From contig MNCI01009578.1 in the NCBI GenBank assembly GCA_015680685.1, positions 225,361 through 289,360 of the forward strand: DNA of 64,000 bases, read 5' to 3'. Under the pieces are notes generated by a model. The model ran no database searches, was not told where the DNA came from, and saw only the letters and a program-made list of their open reading frames with translations. This document shows, piece by piece, positions 48,857-59,939 of the stretch. How positions within the stretch are numbered: position 1 is the stretch's first letter; each line of letters starts with the position of its first letter. Made by a program: the position numbers and the translations under genes. Source of the stretch: Gnetum montanum (lineage: Eukaryota > Streptophyta > Gnetopsida > Gnetales > Gnetaceae).

Positions 48857-51410
48857 ATGGCCCCTAAAAGATGACAGTAAGGAGGACCTTCTCAGGGTGC
48901 ATCCAAATGGCCAAGGAGAGGTAGAGGCTAGGTGTCTCTCGAGGAACATACAAAATAGGTGGCATAATCATTTAGCATCCATCAAGAACCCCCTAATACA
49001 GTGCAATTAGGACATGTTGAAGGAGAAGACAGCAAAGCACCTGAATAGGGACAACATCTTATGTTGTCTCTAGAATGTGTTCATGAAATTCATGAAAGAT
49101 CCACATTAGCAGCTATGATTGTGGAACTCAACTTTGGACCTTTCACTAAGTTTGCTCCCGAAGTAGTCAGGGACCAACTTAAAGGATCCCCACTGTGGCC
49201 TATTGTCTCTGAAAGTGGTGATTGGTACCTGGGAGAGATGTACCAATTTTGGCACAACAAAGAACAATGCACCACCATTGATATTTGTGGTATTTCTATT
49301 GATTTCTCTACCAAAGCAATTTCAAAATTTCTAAATCTTCCAAATACAGGGCCAAAATTTTCTCACTTGTCCACTCGTTCTAATGCTAATTTGTAAAAGA
49401 TATGGTTGAAAAGGGCATACGGCAAGGAAGATAAAGCATATGGAGAGCTAACACTTGAAGAGAGAATCTACTTCAAAATTAGCACATATCACATTTTCCC
49501 AACTAAAGGTTTAAACAAAATTTTAACATATGTGGCTAGAGGAAGTGCCATCTTGATGGGCAAGGTTAATGCCAACCTATCCCATTTATATCTTACAGAA
49601 ATTTTGAGGCAGTTTGAAAAATGTAAGATGGGGAAGTTTGCATTGCCCTTCCCCTGTCTCATCAAGAAGTTATGCTGACATGCTGGAATTTTGGGATACA
49701 CCAATGACATCCCCCAAAAGGCCTAAAATGCTTCATTCACTAAATTACTAAAGCCACTGGCCCCATGGAAAATTGTTGTGAGACACATAACACATAACTT
49801 ACAAGCTAGCAAGACCAGCCACCACTACCACTATAGGACTATTGACCATCGATGAGCCATCTCAAGGCCATTGCTGAAATGGTCAGTTGGGGAAACCATG
49901 ATGAGGCCAATCTCTTCAAGGTCATCGATGATGCCATACAATCCATGGTCTCAATTGATTGTGCATGGGGTGAGGTATCTATCCAAACAAGAGGAGGGGT
50001 CTGGAAACACTGCATCTTTTTATGTGCAATTAGAAACTGGTGAAGATGCCACAGTAGTGATCATGCAGCATCAAGATGTAGTGAGAGCAGTAGAAGTGTT
50101 CATAGACCACATAAAAGAGTCATTTAATGTTCCTATTGTGCCATCGAGAAATTTTACAGGAGCACATGATGCTCAAACTTTGGTTGGTCCCTTGATGACT
50201 CCTACAAAGCATGAGGATATTCTAGATTGGTTGCTGCAGATAGGACAAGTGATGAAATCCCTCAAGATGTCACAACAAGTCAATTAGACCTCATCTCCAC
50301 AAAAGGGAAGCTGGTCATGGTAGAGGTTAGGGCTAAGCATGCAGAGGAGGAGTTAGAAAGAATCCAAGAAAAGCTCATCACCCTACAATCTACACAGTGG
50401 GATCCATCCCAATTCATCCCTACAAACTAGCTAGAATCTTTCTAGATAAAGCAACTAAATAAATTGATAAAAGAGAATAAAAAAATGGCTGAGGAAAAGA
50501 GAAGGCTAATTGGGATGCTTCTAAGGCACAAGTTCAAAAATTTGTACATGCCAAAGCACTCAAGGCCTTACAAGAAGAAAATAAATGCCTCACCACTGAA
50601 AATCTCTAGTTGACCATAGTAGAAAAGAAAAACAATGTTCTCGAAGAAAATTTTCAGCAATTACAAGAATAATCAATAAGGGTCAACCAGGATATGAATC
50701 GCTTGACTAGAGAAAACAAAACCCTCTCAATGGAGGCGGTACACACAATTCATTAGAAGATGGAAATTGAAATAAGCACATGGTAGAATGAGGCCAAGCA
50801 ACATGAGAAGCTCAAGGAGCACTTTAGAGATCAAGTGGGAATGTACAAACAAGTGGTAGAAAAAGAAATCCATATGGTCAAAGCTTACATTAACATACTC
50901 AATGCTCAAAACACTAATTGGTGGGCCATATTGGATACTTATGCCTTCATCCACCAAGCAGAACTCAAAAGCTGGGACCTACAGATACAAGATCTCACAG
51001 AATACATAGAGTTGGCAAACCTGTGGTATGCCAACTTGGCCATGTTGATAGCAGGACACCCAAGAATAGAATTGGAAAAGTAGGTAGCAACCACCTACAT
51101 AAAGTATGAAACAGAATTTGCTAAACACAAGAAGATGTTATAGAAATTAAAAGTGGAAAATTCTAAATTAGAGGTGGTTAAAATTAGCTACCAAGAATAG
51201 AAGGTTGTCATGGCGGATTTGGTTCAATGGCTCACAAACTATCAAGGATACAAAGACAAATCTAGAGCCTATGAAGAGGAATGACGGTTGCTTGCAACTT
51301 GGTATGTCAAGGCCAATCAGATGTTTTTGCAACTATCGTGCCCATGGGAGGTGCTGACTTCATCAAACATTGGAGCATTAACATGGATAGCATAGGATCC
51401 CTGAAGCGAG
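48857..51410 (+). pseudogene. ORF2 of element C: plant-transposon-protein-like domain plus coiled coil
   Basis: Start ATG 48857 (MAPKR--GGPSQGA), shared with 13271 of A. Readable in one frame through 49061-49678: LAAMIVELNFGPFTKFAPEV, GDWYLGEMYQFWHN, CGISIDFSTKAISKFLNLPN, LTLEERIYFKISTYHIFP, FALPFPCLIKKLC. This resembles the 'putative plant transposon protein' domain often found as an extra ORF in gypsy elements (the LPFP-LI--LC motif and the G--I-FS---I--FL--P part). From about 50230, after a frameshift, a long Glu/Lys/Leu/Gln-rich coiled coil runs to about 51240, then NQMFLQLSCPWEVLTSSNIG near the end. Stops throughout. No catalytic motif; a role in the particle or in binding is a guess. 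Confidence 0.7.
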
Positions 51411-51694
51411 AAAGAAAATCTCTAAGCACTTCTTCATAGACATCCATTTTCAAAAGCTAGAGCACAAGAATAGGAAAAGTAACCCACCACCACTAGGAAC
51501 AACATGAGTTCCAAAAAATTTTGTTTTTTATAAATTCTATGTCTATGTCCCAATTTTGTATTGTTCAATTACACACTATGGCATGATTAATTCCTAATTA
51601 GTCAATAATCCCATACCTATCCATTGTGTAATCAATCGAACCTATTGTCATTTTGTCTAACTCGAGGACAAGTTGTTATTTAGTCATGGGGGTA
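51411..51694 (+). promoter_or_regulatory. 3' non-coding end and polypurine tract of C
   Basis: Non-coding; TAGTCATGGGGGTA at 51681-51694 lies directly before the 3' LTR. Confidence 0.75.
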
Positions 51695-52545
51695 TAATAA
51701 ATCATGTCTTGTCAGGCCCTGTTATCATATCCTTGATATCGGGTACACGATATCACAGCTTGGGTAACAATATCAAATAAATGATATCGTGATTCCTATG
51801 TAAGCCTATAAATACACATTTGGGTGGATAGGAAATGGGGGGTCAGTAAGTGTAAGTGTAGAGTCATTGTGTCAATTTTCAATTCATTATAGTTCTTTCC
51901 ATAGTGCATGCTCGTAGTGTGATGATTATGGAACCTTTATTCAAGTGTGATGTACTTGGACATGCACATGATCGACAATAAAGATCGAGATTACTCCATC
52001 ATTGCAGCATTCACTTAGTTTTAACTATTTAATTGTTATTGTTATTTATTATTTTCTTAAATAATATTTCTTTACCATCATTTATTATTCATGTTGTTAA
52101 ATGTGGAATAAGTAGAACTTAATCATGACCATTGAAGTGTAACTACTTGCTAACCTAGTAGCGTATTTAGGAGTGCTTAAGTAATGTGTGCTTAGTAATC
52201 CCAGAAGTAGTACATGTGGTCCAAGATGTGTACGGATGATTAAGGATGGATGCACATCACACTTAGGCTAGTTTAGATTTTTCTTCTCATCACCTATTAG
52301 CTTACAACAAGTTTATTTTCCATTGTCTCTAGGAGTAGCACTAGTTTAGGATCACATCATTCACCTCACTTTGGACTAAACCATACATGACTAAGTAAAT
52401 ACTAGTCTGGGTGGGAACATAGCAAACTACGATCAATGTGTAACTATCTAGATACCACAACTAGTCTGTCTGTGAAGTTTGACTAGATCATGCATGAACG
52501 CTCGTATTCATATGGTTGAGTGTAGGGGTACCTCACCACTCATCA
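51695..52545 (+). repeat. 3' LTR of element C
   Basis: 851 bp; starts TAATAA (decayed from TGATGAA) and ends CTCATCA. U3 carries four GATATC or near-GATATC words at 51731-51800. TATAAATA at 51807-51814, AATAAA at 51977-51982. Confidence 0.93.
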
Positions 52546-53728
52546 GAGTTAAAATCATTACCACAATCTTTAAAATATGTATTCTTAGATAATGGGAAGA
52601 TATTAATCATAAATGCCTAAATTACTAAAGAACATAAAGAAAAGTTTCTAAAAGTAGTCAACAAATGGCTAACAACCTTCACTTGATCATATGATGAAAT
52701 AACAAGAATAGATCCATACATATGCCAACATTAGATATACACAGATTCTACTATCAAGTCTAAGAGACAACTACAAAGGAGGTTGAATCCAAAACTGAAA
52801 TAGGTTATTAAAAAGAAGTTTAAGAAACTTCTCAAGGCTAGGTTCATTTATCCAATGGTAGATAGTGATTGGATAAGCCCACTTATTATTGCACCAAAGA
52901 AAGGAAGATAATGGAGATTCTGTATAGGCTTCAAGTTGTTGAACATGGCCACTTTCAAAGATTATTTTTCATTATCATTTGTGGACCAAATATTGAATAC
53001 TATTATAGAGCATAGATACTATAGTATTTTGGATGAATATAATGAGCATAATTAAATCCAAATCACTTCAAAAGACAAGGCCAAAACAACCTTCACAAGT
53101 CCCTCAGAAAATTTTACATATGAAAAGATGTCTATTGATTTGTGTAATGCTTTTGCAACCTTCCAACACCTAGTTTTCAACATATTTTAGTAGCAGATTA
53201 GTAGTGACATGGAAGTCTTCGCGAATAAATTTTCCATCTATGATGCTAATTTTGAAGAATCTTTGGATAGTCTTAAGCAAGTACTAAAACAATGTATGAA
53301 GAGTCAAAGATATGAGGTCATTCCTTGGAAATACTAGTTATTATAGGCATTTCATTGAAAACATCTCAAAAATCATCAAACCACTTGTTGAGCTCACTAA
53401 AAAGAATGCAACATTTGACAGAACTAAGAAATCTAAACAAGTATTCCAACACTTTAAACAAAAGCTCATAGAAATACCAATTCTATGTGCACCTAATTGG
53501 TCTAAACCTTTTTATATCATAACATATACATCCAATTATATATTAAAAGTAGTACTTATATAGATGGATGATCAAAAGCATCCATACTACATCCATTGTG
53601 CAAGTAGAAACATTATAGGTGCATAAATTAATTACACCATAATAGAAAAATAATGAATGGTAGTGATGTATGCTCTTGAAAAATTCAAGTACTATGTGAT
53701 TGAATATCTCATTTGTGTACACACTAAT
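52546..53728 (+). pseudogene. Element O, segment 3: reverse transcriptase and RNase H start
   Basis: The frame KPLEL-KSLPQSLKYVFLDNGK continues across the C insertion (first five bases are its right duplication GAGTT). Then RIDPYICQH, QRRLNPKLK, KKLLKARFIYPMVDSDWISP, FCIGFKLLN, EKMSIDLCNAFATFQHLVF, DMEVFANKFSIYDANFEESL, MRSFLGNTSYYRHFIENISK (53312), KNATFDRTKKSKQVFQHFK and RNase H to YYVIEYLICVHTN. The catalytic FVDD-type motif is FANK (53221-53229), so both Asp are lost. Athila-like. Element D interrupts RNase H; the last five bases (CTAAT, 53724-53728) are its duplication. Confidence 0.88.
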
Positions 53729-54302
53729 TGAAACACCACAAAATTTGAGGTCTCGGCATCTCAACTACAAATTTGGCTAAGTGTCAAAATAGTGGCACTT
53801 TGTCCAAATTTTTCTTAGTGTTGAGTGAAGTCAACTCCAATTGCCAAATTTGTAAATTTTTCTAAATGTTAGAATGATGGCACTTTCTCCAAATTTTTCT
53901 AAGTGTTAACACTTGGACAAAATTTTTCTAAGTCTAGTGTCAAGCTTTACAGCATAGACAGTGTAGCACACCTAAAGACATATTTTCTTGCAAAATTTTT
54001 CTAAGTCTGGTGTCAAGCTCTAAAGCGTAGCATACCTAAAGGCTTGTTTTTTAGCAAAATATTTCTAGGTTTGGTATCAATTTTGTAGCATCGATAGCAT
54101 AGCATACCTAAAGACTTGTTTTCCTACAAAATTTTTCTAAGTCTGGTGTCAAGCTCTGTAGCGTAGACAGCGTAGCACACCTCAAGACTTATTTTCCTAC
54201 AAAACTTTTCTAAGTTCGATGTCAAGCTCTGTAATGTAGATAGTGTAACACATCTAAAGACTTGTTCTTCTACAAAATTTTTCTATGACTGGTGTCAAGC
54301 CC
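53729..54302 (+). repeat. 5' LTR of element D, truncated, with 73-bp tandem repeats
   Basis: Starts TGAAACACCACAAAATTTG and matches 58399 onward. From about 53922 there are about five and a bit units of roughly 64-73 bp, each with TTTTTCTAAGTCTGGTGTCA then AGCGTAGACAGCGTAGCACA. The last unit stops at GGTGTCAAGC (about 54300), where gag begins. About 950 bp present in the 3' LTR are missing. Confidence 0.85.
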
Positions 54303-55290
54303 AATGCACACTTGGTTACATTTCAATCTGAGTGCCTACTCCTTCAAGCCTAGCCACACACCATCATGCAAGTGTTCCCCATGTCAATCACTAGCAAGGC
54401 CTTAAACTGGTATTGTGTGCTACCCAAGGCCTCAATCTCTTCTTTGGAGAATCTCATAAGCTAGTTTTTGACATGCTTTAGATACAACCTAAAGCCTAAA
54501 GCAACCCTTAACAAGCTCATGCAAGTCAAATAGGGGACCCTAGAGCCCATGCCAAAAGTCCTCCAATGCTAGGACACTACATTGAGTGAAATACATGAAC
54601 CCTTAGTAGAGACACACCTATTGGCCATCTTTAAGGGCACAGTAAATGACTTCATCAAGTCTAAACTGTATTACCTGGCCCCAAAGTCTCTTAGCCAAGC
54701 CTTTGCCCAAACAAAGGGCATAGAGGAGGTAGCGCAAGCTAGCAATGACCTAGCCTACATGGACTACAAAAACCAACATACATGCAAACAAAATGCAATA
54801 GTGGTAGTAGTGGCCACAAGCACAAAAACAACTAACCAAGGCTCGACGGCCAAGCAACCCAAGGGCCCAGCTCACAAAGCTACCAACTCTAGCATCAACT
54901 TTCCTACATCAGCAGGGGCCACACCAAGACCCATCTTTGAGCACAAGGATTGCTTAAAGTATACATCACTACTATTTAAACCCTCTAAACTACTGGAGAA
55001 ACTCTTGAAAGCTAGGCAAATCTAAGACAAACACATATCAGAGATTGCCCACCAAAAACATGATAGATACTACAAACTACAAAGGAACCTCACCTCAGCA
55101 ATACCAAACTAGCCCCCAGTCCCACAACATTTCCAACTAGACCAGTATTGTCATTACCACAAACTATCTTATCACAGTATAGAAAACTATCATGCTTTAC
55201 AAGATGACTTGCAAAGAATGATAGAATGGGGCCAATTGGTGCTCCATGCAGTGAGCCAATCCAACGTAGATGATGCCTCCTATGCAATAA
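54303..55290 (+). pseudogene. gag of element D
   Basis: One frame from about 54303 (ATG 54366, MQVFPMSITSKALNWYCVLP) through 55025, with several stops: EIHEPLVETHLLAIFKGTVN, DFIKSKLYYLAPKSLSQAFA, GIEEVAQASNDLAYMDYKNQ. The Cys/His region YCHYHKLSYHSIENYHALQD then DLQRMIEWGQLVL lies at about 55145-55245 in another frame. Starts inside the capsid domain, so the N-terminal part is gone. Parallel to B gag throughout. Confidence 0.83.
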
Positions 55291-56150
55291 CCTTTTGTGA
55301 TCTGTGTGCCTCCTACTAAGGCAAGGATCCCCTTAGTCTCCACAAGCAAGAGGCCCCCCTTTATTATCAAATTGCCACCTTGGGCACCCACAAAACCCTT
55401 TGTGGTCAAGGTCCCAAACCAACCATCTGCTAAGATGTTAAATTCACACGATGTAGCAACAACAACCACTAAGCAACCTTTGTCATCAAGGTGCCACAAC
55501 GAGTTGGACTCACAACAACTCCTAAATCACCATTTTTCATAAGGGTATCACAACGTGATAGCCCCTTACCTACCTAAATCCTAATAGAGGGAAATGTCTC
55601 AGTCTCTCCTTCCTCAAGGGCTAATCCCACTAGAAACCAAGGTAGGCCTACCAAATGGCAATGCAAGAGGATGAACGAGTGCCTCACAACCTCCATGGCT
55701 GAAGCAAAGGCTATAACCAACAAGCAACAACTAAACACTGGGGCCCCTACCCCCAATCAAGCCAAGCAACATAAGCCCAAGTCCCCTCTACAAGAGATCT
55801 GTCTCTCAAGCCACATGAAGGAAGTCAAGGCCAACACAATGATTGATGACAAGGACTTCACAATTGTGCTAACCCAGGTCAAAACAAACTCTTAAGAAAA
55901 AGAACATAATGTTAAGCTTATATGACCTGGTCATGACCTCACCTACTCACTGCCAAGCATTGGCCCAAATGTTGGCCTCCATTCCTATTACAGAGGACAT
56001 CCCTACAAATGAGGCATCCATCCATGTAACGATGTTTCACCCTACACCACAGGAATTGGATTCAACATCCCTAGGATTTCATGACAATGTAGTCAAGGTT
56101 AACCTCAAATAAGGGGAGGTTACTACAACTCCACTATCCATTAGCATACA
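55291..56150 (+). pseudogene. Gag-protease linker of element D
   Basis: Protein-like with frame changes: a Pro/Thr/Lys-rich part near 55297-55540, open stretch 55671-55895 (Ala/Thr/Gln/Lys-rich), then YDLVMTSPTHCQALAQMLAS near 55918-55980. The last phrase fits the Tat-type linker (YDLI--SPTH-QAL) just before protease. Confidence 0.6.
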
Positions 56151-56530
56151 TGTTTAGTAGTGCACAATCCACAGAGTGCATGTCAATGATGGTGTAGTAA
56201 CAAACGTAGTCCTATACTCCATCATTGACAAGTTAGCCTTGGTAGATGAAATCAAGCTAACCAAAATCACATGTCTAAAATCCTTCAATCGATCATGTGT
56301 CACTATCAAGGGTACAATCAAATTATCCTTCATGGTAGGAGAGAAATTTCCCACCAACATGGATTTCACTATCATAGAGGAGATGCCAGGTTTCAACCTA
56401 ATCCTAGGTAGGCCTTGGCTAGCTCAACTACAAGTGCTCTCCTCTCCCATCCACTAAGAAGTCCACCTTCCATACAAAGGTAGTTAAGTTATCATCCACA
56501 ATGATAACGCCTCCTCTCTAACTATCCACA
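56151..56530 (+). pseudogene. Protease of element D
   Basis: Open frame 56176-56457: HVNDGVVTNVVLYSIIDKLA, then KLSFMVGEKFPTNMDFTIIE, EMPGFNLILGRPWLAQLQVL and SSPIH; it continues after a stop as EVHLPYKG. Retropepsin-like aspartic protease; the second-half motif ILGRPWL is kept. The usual D(S/T)G near the start is NDGVVTN here, so the catalytic Asp may be shifted or lost. Near-parallel to B protease. Confidence 0.82.
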
Positions 56531-56562
56531 ACATAGACATGCGGGAAGTATCAAAGGTAGAG

Positions 56563-56677
56563 TTTCTTGGTGATGCATCTATGGAAACCAATGCAATACC
56601 TAAGGCTAACACACCAAGGTGGATTTTCTTGGTGATACATCTATGGCAACCAACACAATGCCTAAGGCTAACACACC
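56563..56677 (+). repeat. 62-bp tandem duplication after D protease
   Basis: Two copies of a unit starting TTTCTTGGTGAT and ending CTAAGGCTAACACACC, with about six differences. The period of 62 would shift the frame. Confidence 0.8.
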
Positions 56678-58398
56678 TAAACAACTGGTTGAAGCCAACA
56701 ACCTCCTAGAGGATCCTCAGCCTTGCATGCCCCCTAATCCATAATCGATTAGGAAGCAACTACATGATCAAGACTTTCCCTTGGCCAAAAACATGCTAAG
56801 CACCTACTTACCCCTTGCCTCCATGGGTCATGCATTTTTTTTTCTTGCATTGCATTTGTTCATGCATTTATATTTCACCTACTTGCCTAGTTTACACATT
56901 GTTTGGCTTTGTTTATGCATTTCTACTTTGTATATGCATCCATCCACTTAACTTATGCATTGCATTTGAAAAACATCAAAAACATATAAAGACAAAAAGA
57001 AAATATAAAACTACAGAGACACATGGTCCAAAAAGGCCTTAAATTAGTGATGGTCCAAAATGGCTGTAAACTAGCAACACTTGGCTTGAAAAGGTCTTAA
57101 ACTAGCCCATGGCCTAGAATGACCTAAAACTATTGCTTTTTTCATTACTTTCCTTTCATTTGTGCATTTAGCTTTGTTAAACAATTTCCGCTTGATGTTG
57201 TTTTTCTAGTTAATATTTGTAGGATCTTGCAAGCACAACACATGCAGTGTCATACCTTACACAAGTAAGGTAAGAACTCATCTACCATGAAGCAAAACGC
57301 TAGCACAAATAGTCCACTATGACTATAAATTGGCATGGATCATCCTTAGGTCATGATGTTAAACTAGCACAACATCCATCATCTACTATGACATTAAACT
57401 GGCACCTAGCAGCCTACTAGGACTATAAACTAGCACATCATGGTCTGCCAGGATCTTAAACTGGGTTCAAGGTCTACTAGGACTTTAAACTGGCAAGTTA
57501 CTAATTTTTCAAAGCCCCTACCATTAGTGAAACCCTTAGGGCATTCACAACATCATTGCCTCCCACCATTCTACTGATCTTTTGTAGCACCTACCATTAG
57601 TGTAGCCTTTAGAGGACTCACAACATCATTACCCTAGCACTTTTACTAGCTTCTTTCACACTTGCAACTAGCACAAAATTTGATGCATTTATAGCATCTT
57701 CACATCTAGCACTTGCAGCATCTTCACATCTAGAATTTGCACTTGCATTTCATGTTTTATAGTTTTCTTGTCTTCTCTAACTTGTGCTTATAGGATGAAG
57801 CCTTGGAGATGGTCATGCAAAGATTCATCTCATCACAGCAGCAAGTTGCCACATCACTCCAATGTGCATGATTGGACTAGCTCAGTCACTCGAGAGTGCA
57901 CATCCCCTTGATTCCATTACAGCCTATGTACATCTACTCCTTCATACCAATAGCCGCTCATCCCCTACATACTCATGATTGTACATCCCTTTGATGCATA
58001 CACCTTGTAATGCACATGGCATTCTCTTCACATCAATCATAGAACCTATGGTGGACATAATGCAACTTGTCTCGTGGGAAGCCTCTATTGACTGGTCAGA
58101 GCCCAAGTGAATGTAACACAACTCATCCCTAAGAGGAAGCACCTATCCTACAAACATGACATGGTTGCATCAAAACAAAGCCCATCTACTTGATGGCCAA
58201 CTTATAGCTAGCATTCAATAGTAAGCCAAACCCAATGAAGTTTCACCTCATAGAAAAGTAAAAAAAAATGTAAAAGAGAAAGAAAAAAANAATTTGCTAT
58301 TAATGAGCAATTTTGGTACCACATCTGTTGTGTTGTTTTGCAATTCTTTGTCGATGTCTCTAAAGACACTCCTCCAAACATCAACAAAGAGGGGCCAT
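56678..58398 (+). other. 3' non-coding region of element D
   Basis: No pol. 57025-57500 holds about ten units of the form CAT-GCCT-CTAGGAC-TTAAACT-GCA, the reverse complement of the TTTAAGGCC units in B, hence the same orientation relative to the element. 57530-57760 has short direct repeats (CCTACCATTAGTG twice; CATCTTCACATCTAGCA/GAA). Single n at 58290. Ends CAACAAAGAGGGGCCAT, the polypurine tract. Open frame 56815-57042 is low complexity. Confidence 0.65.
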
Positions 58399-59939
58399 TG
58401 AAACACCACAAAATTTTAGGTCTTGTCATCTCAACTACAAATTTTGCTAAGTGTCAAATGATGGCACTTTTCCCAAATTTCTCTAAGTGTTGAGTGAAGT
58501 CAACTCCAACTACTAGATTTGCAAATTTTTCTAAGTGTCAAAACAATGACACTTTCTCCAAATTTTTCTAAGTGTCAAAACTTGGGCAAACTTTTTCTAG
58601 GCCTGGTGTCAAGCTCTACAATGTAAACAGTGTAGCACACCTAAAGACGTGTTTTCCCAAAAAATGTTTCTAAGTCTAGTGTCAAGCTTTGCAGCGTAGA
58701 CAGCATAGCACACCTAAAGACTTCTTTTCCTACAAAAGTTTTCTAAAGTCTAGTGTTAAGCTCTATAGTGTAGATAATGTAGCACACCTAAGGACTTGCT
58801 TTTCTATAAAATTTTTCTTAAGTTTGGTGTTAAGCTCTACAACGTAGATAGCTTGACACATCAAAAATGCCTCTGACCATCTCCAAAAGCCTCTAGAACT
58901 TAGCATCAGCCTTCGTCTCAACTTTAACATTTCTTTGGCAACCAAGATCTACAACTTTAATTTCACCTACACTTCGTATTTGCCCTAAATTGTACATATG
59001 CTCTACAGCATAGCAAACAGAATGAGCGTAGTAGCTAGTGTCTTGTGTCCTGCACATAACACAGGACAAATGTAGCAGCTAGAGTTAGAAAATTTTTGAA
59101 CTTTTTCTGGTCACCTACGAGCTTAGAGAATTTTCTAGATTTTTCTTATGCTCCCACCTACTGCACTGCCAAATGGCATCCATTCTACATTTTGGACTAA
59201 CCCTAGCGCTATAAATACCCCTACATCCCAACATTTCAGGGGGGCTTCCATTTTTCACCAATGGGGTAGTTGGCACTCTTATTTGTCATTTGGCACTTTG
59301 GCATCTTAGCACTCAGCTCCGTGGATGAACTAGACCCAAAGCACATCAAATCTGCAAAGAGACAACCCTGCACTACACATTACACTGCAACCCCATTGCA
59401 ACCTTGTAGAACACTACATAGTACACTATAGTGGCCAACCCAATAGGCATAGTTTATCACAGCAAGCGTCAAACTTCATAGCCCAACATCACTAAGGCTA
59501 TGACTATGCTCACACTACACTTATTGTACATTGTGTACCTTTTAAAACCATTTTGGAATTATCTACGCTCCCCTTTTTGGGGCGGTGCACTTTTGTTCTC
59601 AAATTTTGTTGCATTTCTCAAGAATTTCTCTTTCGTATTCATCATAACACTTGTATTTTCTTGATTTTTCATATATATTTGCATGTTTACATCGTTGTTT
59701 TCAGACCAGGACACCTTGTTATGCTCTATCTTAGCTAGGCCCATTGCCCACATAAAATTCTCTACAAACCCCTCTTACAAATGGTCGTTTTAATACCACA
59801 TAAGTCCCTGTCTGATCGACCTGACCATTCAGGGCACCTCGTTTCTATTTCCTACCATGGCCCTCGCATAAATTCAAGGTTAGGCTATCTGCTTTTGAAC
59901 CTCTTGATGTTCCAACCAGTAACATTTTCAAACATCACA
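58399..59939 (+). repeat. 3' LTR of element D
   Basis: 1541 bp, TGAAACACCAC ... AACATCACA. About four of the 73-bp units at 58585-58855 (the 5' LTR has more). TATA box TATAAATA at 59210-59217. Followed by CTAAT. Confidence 0.87.

Larger units (their letters stand above)
44922..52545 (+). mobile_element. Element C, gag-ORF2 non-autonomous gypsy element
   Basis: 7624 bp with complete ends: LTRs 44922-45737 and 51695-52545, primer site, polypurine tract, and exact duplication GAGTT at 44917-44921 and 52546-52550. The interior has gag (45872-46762), a 2.1-kb spacer, and ORF2 (48857 to about 51400). No protease, RT, RNase H or integrase. LTRs differ at about 20 of 221 hand-aligned bases, mostly transitions. 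Same family as A, different subfamily of LTR. It must have moved with enzymes supplied by another element. Confidence 0.93.
53729..59939 (+). mobile_element. Element D, gag-protease non-autonomous Tat-like element
   Basis: 6211 bp with exact duplication CTAAT (53724-53728 and 59940-59944). 5' LTR truncated (53729 to about 54300), interior with gag and protease only, 3' LTR 58399-59939. LTR start (TGAAACACCAC), polypurine tract (AAAGAGGGGCCAT), gag and protease all match element B. The primer site and gag N-terminus are missing along with the 3' part of the 5' LTR: one deletion explains all three. No RT, RNase H or integrase between protease and LTR. Confidence 0.9.

Noticed and set aside
54582-55025. 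Intact host gene
   Set aside because: 147-codon frame is retroelement gag, parallel to B gag, and is flanked by LTRs and a target duplication.
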